Source: an uncultured Peptococcaceae bacterium (GTDB taxonomy: Bacteria > Bacillota > Peptococcia > Peptococcales > Peptococcaceae). Taken from it: a stretch of DNA of 6,060 bases. Below are positions 1 through 4,948 of the stretch, one piece after another. Below the pieces are notes generated by a model. It was given only the letters and a program-made list of their open reading frames with translations, was not told where the DNA came from and searched no databases. Location: contig USPE01000119.1 of NCBI GenBank assembly GCA_900556545.1, forward strand, positions 1 through 6,060, written 5' to 3'. Made by a program: the position numbers and the translations under genes. Numbering within the stretch: position 1 is the first letter of the stretch; every line of letters starts with the position of its first letter.

Positions 1-1194
1 TCAGCAGTCGAAAGACTAACCGCACAAATTTACGAGCAGTTAATGCGAGTGCACGCTTGTGCTGAAATCTGTTGACCTCATTGTATTTGAGGTGGTAGTA
101 GTTGCTATACGCCTTGTCGCATCTTACAAGAGAGAAAGCAGCTTCACACAGATAATATCTTAAGTAACGGTTACCGGATTTCATCAGCCTTGTTATCTGG
201 GCTTCAAAATCACCGGACTGATGTTGTGTCCAGGCGAGCCCAGTATACTTAGCCAGTTGAGCCTGGTTTTCAAAACGGTTAATATCGCCAATCTCAGCAA
301 TAATGCTAGCGGAATAAACAGGACCAATGCCTGGAATGGAAGTTAAAACATTGGGCAAGAGTTCCATCTGAGCAGCAATTGCCTTATCGAAGGCTTTCAG
401 TTGAGTTTCCAATGCCCTTATAGAGGTAATAGAGATAGAGAGCACCTGATTGACCGAGTCATTTACCGTTTTCGGTAAACGGTAAGAACTGCGAGCAGCT
501 TTCTGGATGGCGTTGGCTACTGCATCAGGATCCGGGAAACGATTCTTTCCTTTTTGATGATGAAATCAGTAAGCTCATGTAAGTCCATACTTGCTAATGC
601 TTCTGCGGATTCAAATTCTTCGTAGACAGCAAGAGCAGTGGTGCTGAAGGGATTGGAAAATACCTTCTCCTGCGCCAAAGTAGAACACTTCTTGAACAGT
701 ATATTCATAAACCGCTGTTTTTCTTTTATGAGGTTACAGACGGCAAAATAACGTGCTCGAGTGAGTGCCTTGAGTGCATCATAACGATAGTTACCCAGGT
801 AGACCTCTTTGTTGATTCTACCAAAGCGCAGGCAGTCAGCAATGACAAAAGAGTCCACAAAATCATTCTTAGGCAGGTCATTATAAGCAGCTTTAAAGTT
901 ACTGACCTGCTTAGGATTGAGGACATGAATCTTTCTGTGAAAAGAAGCCAAAGTGGCATCTTCCCGTAAGAAATAGACAAGGTTGTCCCCATAAACAGAA
1001 GTGGCTTCCAGACCAAGGATGACAGTATCCAGGGAGTGTGCAGTCAGTGCAGAATGAATTCGCTTTACCAGCTGAGAAGCCCCGGCAGGAGAATTGGCAA
1101 CAGAAAAATTGCTATGCTTTTCTCCATTGGGCAGCATCAGGTAAACGACATTGGATTTGCTACTAACATCAATACCAACGTAAAGTGGGTTCAT
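1..1194 (-). pseudogene. IS110-family DEDD transposase (RNA-guided recombinase), frame-split, C-terminus off window
   Basis: IS110-family recombinase, which moves its element with the help of a bridge RNA (known for the family). The true start is probably the ATG at 1194-1192, read as MNPLYVGIDVS, with AAGAAGGTG just upstream; an upstream in-frame ATG at 1269 would run through the non-coding end. The RuvC-like N-terminal domain shows the DEDD acidic residues: D9 (GIDVS), E63 (GLEATS), D111 and D114 (NDFVDSF). The first frame runs to a TAG at 519-517. The C-terminal Transposase_20 domain lies in the -1 frame, from GKNRFPDPDA at about 549 down to base 2, including SIPGIGPVYSASIIAEIGD (a helix-hairpin-helix-like motif), QSGDFEAQITR and KSGNRYLR, near the expected catalytic serine. 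The frames join exactly if one base is re-read at the T-run 551-555 (AAAAA in the gene). About 390 residues are visible and the end is missing. A one-base deletion of a G is the simplest cause; programmed -1 frameshifting is possible. Confidence 0.9.
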
Positions 1195-1199
1195 AATAA

Positions 1200-1208
1200 C
1201 ACCTTCTT
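1200..1208 (-). promoter_or_regulatory. Ribosome binding site of the IS110 transposase
   Basis: On the minus strand AAGAAGGTG precedes the ATG at 1194 by 5 nt. It favours this start over the upstream in-frame ATG at 1269, because the protein then begins directly with the conserved N-terminal strand (YVGIDVS) of IS110 recombinases. Confidence 0.7.
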
Positions 1209-1228
1209 TCGATTGAGATTTGAGTGAA

Positions 1229-1252
1229 CAATCGGCTTGGGAATACCCATGA
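1229..1252 (+). repeat. Inverted repeat, copy 1 (24 bp)
   Basis: This copy begins CAATCGGCTTG and ends CCCATGA. It matches the reverse complement of 1468-1491 at 21 of 24 positions; the differences are GG/CC in the middle and one A/G. It lies between the candidate bridge RNA and the transposase ribosome binding site. It also contains a small GGG-AATA-CCC dyad. IS110-group elements usually lack long inverted repeats, so its role is unknown. Confidence 0.85.
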
Positions 1253-1456
1253 CCATGGAGCATCGACACCCTCGCATATAAGAATCCAGCTTAAGATGGA
1301 CAGATGCGAAACCACACTGCCAGATGGTAGACCATGAACTTAAGCAAACAGCCAGCAGGTTTGAAGCTAACTTCCATGTCAGGGGAACAGACTTTCAATG
1401 AAGCAACCATGATTGGTTCAACAGGAGCAGAAAGAACTAATACCTGATTGACACTA
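1253..1456 (-). ncRNA. Candidate IS110 bridge RNA in the element's left end
   Basis: In the IS110 group the roughly 150-300 bp non-coding end upstream of the recombinase encodes a structured bridge RNA whose internal loops pair with target and donor DNA (established for IS621 and relatives). Here about 300 bp upstream of the transposase carry no gene, have an extended -10 promoter at 1462-1470 pointing towards the transposase, and can form several helices on the minus strand. These are AACCA/TGGTT (1414-1418 with 1405-1409), GAAG/CTTC around 1362-1374, ATGG/CCAT (1332-1335 with 1324-1327), and TCGCAT/ATGCGA (1304-1309 with 1272-1277) enclosing an inner TCCA/TGGA helix with an asymmetric internal loop. 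An alternative longer pairing joins 1332-1345 with 1289-1299 (11 bp with a 3-nt bulge). The ends of the RNA are guesses: the 5' end comes from the promoter and the 3' end from the inverted repeat. No guide pairing could be verified, because the other end of the element is outside the window. Confidence 0.45.
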
Positions 1457-1461
1457 AGACA

Positions 1462-1470
1462 ATTATATCA
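1462..1470 (-). promoter_or_regulatory. Extended -10 promoter driving the IS110 left end / bridge RNA and transposase
   Basis: The minus strand reads TGATATAAT: a perfect TATAAT (1467-1462) preceded by a TGn extension. No good -35 box is seen at 16-18 nt, which extended -10 promoters tolerate. Transcription would start near 1455 and run through the structured non-coding stretch into the transposase. Confidence 0.6.
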
Positions 1471-1491
1471 TGGGCATTGGCAAGCCGATTG
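1468..1491 (-). repeat. Inverted repeat, copy 2 (24 bp)
   Basis: This is the partner of 1229-1252. On the minus strand it begins CAATCGGCTTG and ends CCCATGA, and its last bases run directly into TATAAT, so it overlaps the TGA of the extended -10 promoter. The two copies frame 215 bp. It lies close to the presumed outer boundary of the insertion sequence, whose exact end cannot be set from this window. Confidence 0.85.
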
Positions 1492-1546
1492 AAGTTTATT
1501 GATTAAATAAAATCAGATGCTATTTGCTATCTGAAATATATTATAC
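1492..1546 (+). promoter_or_regulatory. Upstream region of the permease gene, weak promoter and dyad
   Basis: This AT-rich stretch lies between the IS110 left end and the permease gene. A weak promoter could be TTGATT (1499-1504) with TATTTG (1521-1526), spacer 16. A dyad CAGAT/ATCTG (1514-1518 with 1529-1533) overlaps the -10 position and could be an operator. TATATT at 1537-1542 is too near the ribosome binding site to be a useful -10. None of these is strong, and the element boundary may fall in this stretch. Confidence 0.25.
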
Positions 1547-1552
1547 GAGGAG
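1547..1552 (+). promoter_or_regulatory. Ribosome binding site of the permease gene
   Basis: GAGGAG lies 8 nt before the ATG at 1561, which fixes this start. No other in-frame start nearby is as well placed. Confidence 0.8.
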
Positions 1553-1560
1553 TAATAAAT

Positions 1561-3000
1561 ATGGAACGATATAAACAACGATATCTTCATTTTATTGTCA
1601 TGTTTGCGTTATTTGTCATGATTGGGTTATGCCCTCCAATAGGAGAAATTACCCATTATGGTATGAAAATTTTAGCAATCTTTGTGGCTGTATTATACGG
1701 TTGGATTTTCATTGACTTACTATGGCCGAGCATTTTTGGGTTTATTGCTCTGGGGGTTGTTGGTAGCACAGCGGGTTTAACAATAGCTGGTGCATTAGGA
1801 AGCGGAATAGGCAATATCCAGTTGATAAATGTCTTGATATCTTTAGTATTTGCGGGAGCGTTGGAAGAATCTGGTGTAAATGATATGATTTGTACTGTTT
1901 TGTTGAAGCAAAAGTTTTTTCGAAAAAGCCCTTGGTTATTAATTGCTGGATTGTGCGTAATTGCTTATATTATGGGTATATTTGTCGCGGGATTAGCAGT
2001 AGTGTTTTTGTTATGGTCAGTTATAAAAAAAATTGCAGTAACATGCAATATTGATAAGCATGATCCATTAATTTCTTTTTTGTATATTGCAATTGCAATA
2101 ATTGTGTTTTCTGGTGGTTTGGTAATGCCATTCCATGTAGGTGCATTAGTTTATGGTGGATTTTTAACTCAAGCTACTGGGCAAACATTGCCATATGTAC
2201 CGTTTATTTTATTCTGTATTACAATAACCGCCTTATCTAGTATTTTATTAGTGCTATTTGGGAAATTTATATTACGTTTAGATGCATCAAAGTTCATTTT
2301 ACCTAATGAAGTTATTTTGGAATTAGAACAAAAGAAGATAACTAAAGGACAAAAGGTTGCGTCAGGTGTTTTGGTCTTGTTCATTTGTATGTTATTATTG
2401 CCAGAGCTTATTCCATCTGTGCCAGGTATGAAGTTTATAGGCAGTTTAGGTTTAGTTGGCGTAGGATTAATTTGTTTTCTGATAATGAATTTTATTACTA
2501 TTGACCAAAAACCGTTAATTAATTTGTCAGTTACTTTTAAAAATAGTGTGCAGTGGCCTGTTTTACTGTTATTAGCGGTTACATTTCCACTTGCAGATGC
2601 AATAAAATCAACAGATTCTGGTATCATGATTACGGTAAATCAAATGCTAACGCCGATAGTGTCTAATATGGGGCCAATTCAATTCATGATTGTTTCGATG
2701 ATTTTGTTAGGTTTGCTTACGCAGGTTACACATAATATTGTATTAGGGGCTATGTTTATTCCATTTTTATGTCCACTTTGTGAGCAAATAGGTGGGAATT
2801 CTATGACGTTATGGTTTATGATTTTTTTGATTTTAAATATGGCTTATATCACTCCTGCAGGCAGTATGCAATCGGCAATTATTCATGGTGATGAAAATAT
2901 AAATAGTAAATACGCTTATATGATGGGAACTGTGAATTTGCTTATTTGTTTTATAGTTTTAGCAGTAGTTGGTATTCCATTAGGCGAGTTGTTGTTTTGA
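1561..3000 (+). CDS. SLC13/DASS-like anion permease, 479 aa
   Basis: Integral membrane protein of about 11-12 hydrophobic segments, most like the SLC13 / divalent anion:Na+ symporter (DASS) branch of the ion transporter superfamily. Members import di- or tricarboxylates, sulfate or similar anions. The second half carries TQVTHN (387-392) followed by MFIP (398-401), which matches the DASS pattern TEFTSN...LFLP, and TPAGSMQ (431-437) with a downstream HG (442-443), which matches the C-terminal DASS signature. The first-half SNT motif is not recognisable: the equivalent stretch near 138-148 reads MGIFVAGLAVV. In the second, His391 stands where Ser is usual. The substrate and Na+ coupling are therefore uncertain. 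Length and the C-terminal GIPLGELLF look complete. Base composition is much more AT-rich than tmk and the decarboxylase, and the gene is flanked by mobile remnants, suggesting transfer. No partner gene is next to it. Confidence 0.8.
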   Translation: MERYKQRYLHFIVMFALFVMIGLCPPIGEITHYGMKILAIFVAVLYGWIFIDLLWPSIFGFIALGVVGSTAGLTIAGALGSGIGNIQLINVLISLVFAGALEESGVNDMICTVLLKQKFFRKSPWLLIAGLCVIAYIMGIFVAGLAVVFLLWSVIKKIAVTCNIDKHDPLISFLYIAIAIIVFSGGLVMPFHVGALVYGGFLTQATGQTLPYVPFILFCITITALSSILLVLFGKFILRLDASKFILPNEVILELEQKKITKGQKVASGVLVLFICMLLLPELIPSVPGMKFIGSLGLVGVGLICFLIMNFITIDQKPLINLSVTFKNSVQWPVLLLLAVTFPLADAIKSTDSGIMITVNQMLTPIVSNMGPIQFMIVSMILLGLLTQVTHNIVLGAMFIPFLCPLCEQIGGNSMTLWFMIFLILNMAYITPAGSMQSAIIHGDENINSKYAYMMGTVNLLICFIVLAVVGIPLGELLF

Positions 3001-3025
3001 GTAGTGCTACAAACTCATTAAATAA

Positions 3026-4074
3026 AAAGAAGCTGGGAAGAAAAGAAAATTAGGAATCCCAACCGCAGTAGATAGGGTGATACAACAAGCAATAGCACAA
3101 GTAATCAGTCCAATCTACGAAGAAAAATTCATGGAAACCAGTTATGGATTCCGTCCCGGGAAAAGTGCTCATGATGCCCTGAGAATGTGTCAGACGCTGA
3201 TGAATGGAGGATATGTATGGGCAGTATGGACTTGGAGAAATTCTTTGACACAGTGAACCAGAGTAAATTGGTAGAGCTGCTGAGCAAGGAGATAAAAGAT
3301 GGAAGAGTGATATCACTGATTCATAAATATCTAAGAGCAGGAGCTGTATATTGTGGAAGATTTGAAGAGACAAGAAAAGGAGTGCCACAGGGAGGACCGT
3401 TGAGTCCACTGCTGGCGAATATTTTGTTGAACGAATTAGACCATGAACTGGCAAGAAGAGGGCACTGGTTTATCCGATATGCAGATGACTTATTAATTTT
3501 GTGCAAGAGTAAAGCCAGTGCAGAGCAGGCGCTAAAGCACATAAAACCCTATATAGAAAAGAAACTGTTTTTGAAAGTGAATATGGAGAAAACAGAAGTA
3601 GCGTATGTAGGGAATATAAAATTTTTGGGATATGGATTCTATAAAGATGGAAATGGATATCAGTTGCGAGTGCATAAGAAAACGGTGAAGAAACTGAAAG
3701 AAAAGGTCAGGCAACTAACAGACCGAAGTAAAAGCTATGCAGAAAGAAAAGAGCAATTAAGGAAATTCATAATAGGCTGGGTAAACTACTACAAACTGGC
3801 GAAGATGGAGAAATTGCTAAAAAGTATCGATGCATGGATGAGAAGAAGAATCCGCATGAATATCTGGAAGATGTGGAAGAAGGTTTGCACTAGATATACA
3901 AATCTTGAGAAACTGGGAGTCAGCCATGAAAAGGCGGGGATATTGGCGAATAGCAGAAAGGGCTGCTGGAGGATATCCGGTAGCCCGACTTTGCAAGCAG
4001 CCCTCTCTAACAAGCGATTAGAGAAAGCAGGTTATTTGTTTTTCAATTGTTATTACAAATCTGTAAAAGTATAA
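3026..4074 (+). pseudogene. Group II intron reverse transcriptase/maturase, truncated and frameshifted
   Basis: LtrA-type multifunctional protein that normally makes cDNA and helps its intron splice. The first segment, in one frame from 3026 to the TGA at 3254-3256, reads KLGIPTAVDRVIQQAIAQV and then YGFRPGKSAHDAL (reverse transcriptase motifs 1-2). The frame then changes at about 3224-3228. From ATG 3226 the next frame reads MDLEKFFDTVN (motif 3, with the first catalytic Asp), then GVPQGGPLSPLLANILLNEL and YADD at 3478-3489, and ends at TAA 4072-4074. Relatives have V-D-M-D at the junction, so a 4-base loss that removes one Asp and shifts the frame fits best. Domain X (maturase) is present: FIIGWVNYYKLAKMEKLL and the RRRIRMNIWKMWKK region. 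No HNH endonuclease follows. Some 80-90 N-terminal residues are missing. The open frame that begins at 3187 starts with out-of-frame residues and is not a real start. Confidence 0.9.
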
Positions 4075-4082
4075 ACTATGGA

Positions 4083-4114
4083 ACCGCCGTATACCGAACG
4101 GTACGTACGGTGGT
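4083..4114 (+). ncRNA. Group II intron domain V
   Basis: This is the catalytic hairpin of the ribozyme. The lower helix pairs 4083-4091 with 4106-4114 (9 bp, one G-U). A 2-nt bulge CG (4104-4105) follows, then an upper helix TACC/GGTA (4092-4095 with 4100-4103) closed by loop GAAC. The triad position reads CGC where most other classes have AGC, a feature known for group IIC introns. It starts 8 nt after the reverse transcriptase stop codon, so domain IV is almost entirely coding. Confidence 0.8.
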
Positions 4115-4116
4115 GT

Positions 4117-4155
4117 GAGAGGTCGGCTATTCAACTAATGAATAGCCTCCTACTC
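4117..4155 (+). ncRNA. Group II intron domain VI with branch-point adenosine
   Basis: The perfect 8-bp helix GGCTATTC/GAATAGCC (4125-4132 with 4140-4147) is capped by a 7-nt loop. Below it GAGAGG (4117-4122) pairs with CCT-A-CTC (4149-4155), leaving A4152 bulged, the expected branch-point adenosine. The intron then ends a few bases on, at about 4158, in AT (3' consensus AY). Confidence 0.8.
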
Positions 4156-4170
4156 GATTGCTGCCACGTT

Positions 4171-4845
4171 TTAGCGGCTATAATGCTGAATTACCTGCAT
4201 AATCTCCTGGTGGATGTCCTCAATGGAGCGGATCTGTCCATTGGCTGCGCAGTGGATCGTGTGCCATTGCTGCTGTCGGGCTATGGAGGTGGCATTGTGA
4301 TAAGCCTGCTCCAGATAGTGCGCATCGGCTTCGTGGATATCCTGTGTCAAACCTTGTTTTAATTCGTTGCGTTGTTGACGCAGCTGCAAACTGTAGGCTG
4401 GCGGCATATCCAGAAAAATTACACAGTCGGGACGGGGCAGGCCAAAGATATCGTATTCCAGCTGGGACAGCCAGTGTATATACTGCTCCTTTTCTTCCCA
4501 GCTATCCAGCTTGCCGGCCTGATGCACCAGATTGGATGTGACATAGCGATCGGCAATTATGATACCGCCCGCTTCATAAAAGGCCTGCCAGTCTTTGCGA
4601 AAAGAGGCAAAGCGATCTACGGCAAAAAATACCGATGTGGCAAAGGCGTTGACCGATTGGGGATCGGTGCCGAATTCGCCGTTCAGATACATTTTAATTA
4701 AACTGGAGGACGGGCTGTCGTAGTCGGGAAAGCTGACTTTACGCACGTTTTTCTGCTGCTGCAATAATGCCTGATATAATAATTCGGTTTGCGTGGCTTT
4801 GCCGCTGCCGTCTACCCCTTCGATTACAAATAATGTTCCGGTCAT
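4171..4845 (-). CDS. tmk: dTMP (thymidylate) kinase, 224 aa
   Basis: Phosphorylates dTMP to dTDP with ATP in the cytosol, an essential step of dTTP synthesis. Nucleotide-kinase fold: P-loop GVDGSGKAT (residues 10-18, K16), FPDYDSPSS (39-47) in the substrate region, VDR (76-78), DRY (99-101), and a lid region near 156-172 with LRQQRNELKQGLTQDIHE. Residue 17 is Ala where most thymidylate kinases have Ser or Thr; the GKATQ form recurs in a Bacillota subgroup, so this is probably a lineage trait and not damage. Length is normal for the family. The ATG at 4845 has AAAGGAG 6 nt upstream. It lies downstream of an Orn/Lys/Arg-decarboxylase-family gene on the same strand (103-nt gap), as yaaO precedes tmk in Bacillus. 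The stop codon is 12 nt from the end of a convergent group II intron remnant, and no clear intrinsic terminator remains. Confidence 0.93.
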   Translation of the reverse strand: MTGTLFVIEGVDGSGKATQTELLYQALLQQQKNVRKVSFPDYDSPSSSLIKMYLNGEFGTDPQSVNAFATSVFFAVDRFASFRKDWQAFYEAGGIIIADRYVTSNLVHQAGKLDSWEEKEQYIHWLSQLEYDIFGLPRPDCVIFLDMPPAYSLQLRQQRNELKQGLTQDIHEADAHYLEQAYHNATSIARQQQWHTIHCAANGQIRSIEDIHQEIMQVIQHYSR

Positions 4846-4851
4846 AAAAAG

Positions 4852-4858
4852 CTCCTTT
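4852..4858 (-). promoter_or_regulatory. Ribosome binding site of tmk
   Basis: AAAGGAG on the minus strand, 6 nt before ATG 4845. It decides the start, and the protein begins directly before the first strand of the P-loop fold. Confidence 0.85.
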
Positions 4859-4860
4859 GG

Positions 4861-4880
4861 GCAGGATTACTGCTTCCTGC
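4861..4880 (-). promoter_or_regulatory. Hairpin in the tmk leader next to the ribosome binding site
   Basis: A perfect 6-bp inverted repeat, GCAGGA/TCCTGC, with an 8-nt loop lies 2 nt upstream of the tmk ribosome binding site. It could affect translation or message stability. It has no T-run after it, so it is not a terminator. Confidence 0.4.
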
Positions 4881-4903
4881 ATGTTTACTTTGATTGTGCT
4901 GAT

Positions 4904-4930
4904 ATTTTATCCTGCAATAACGACTGTCAA
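4904..4930 (-). promoter_or_regulatory. Possible tmk promoter
   Basis: A perfect -35 box TTGACA (4930-4925 on the minus strand) lies 20 nt past the decarboxylase stop codon. TAAAAT (4909-4904) is the best -10 but has only a 15-nt spacer; AAATAT (4907-4902) has a 17-nt spacer but is poor. If real, tmk has its own promoter besides read-through from the upstream gene, and the leader hairpin would be transcribed. Confidence 0.4.
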
Positions 4931-4948
4931 AAAATACAGGCGCTGATG

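Larger units (their letters stand above)
3026..4158 (+). mobile_element. Group IIC-like intron, 3' remnant
   Basis: What is left of a bacterial group II intron is a 5'-truncated reverse transcriptase gene followed directly by ribozyme domains V and VI. The 5' ribozyme part (domains I-III) and the first part of the reverse transcriptase are missing. Homology starts abruptly at KEAGKKRKLGIP (3026), with an in-frame TAA just before it at 3023-3025. The 3' end is set by the domain VI helix, a bulged A at 4152 and a terminal AT at 4157-4158. A CGC triad in domain V and the absence of an HNH endonuclease domain fit class C introns. The element should be immobile by itself, although domains V/VI could in principle still act in trans. 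Confidence 0.8.

Noticed and set aside
1195..1269. N-terminal extension of the transposase from ATG 1269 (25 extra residues)
   Set aside because: It lies in the non-coding end and overlaps the inverted repeat, the conserved domain begins right after the ATG at 1194, and that ATG has a good ribosome binding site.
1448..1453. TTGACA on the plus strand as an outward-facing -35 box towards the permease
   Set aside because: No acceptable -10 hexamer lies 15-19 nt downstream on the plus strand.
1301..1520. CAGATGC shared by the candidate bridge RNA (1301-1307) and the flank (1514-1520), as a possible guide/target match
   Set aside because: A 7-nt match between stretches of this length is expected about once by chance, and the element boundary is not known.
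2998..3025. Intrinsic terminator of the permease gene
   Set aside because: Only a 5-bp A/T-containing stem with a 10-nt loop and no T-run follows the stop codon.
4078..4362. 94-residue open frame on the plus strand over the intron tail and tmk end
   Set aside because: It overlaps ribozyme domains V/VI and is antisense to tmk, with no recognisable protein features and no ribosome binding site.
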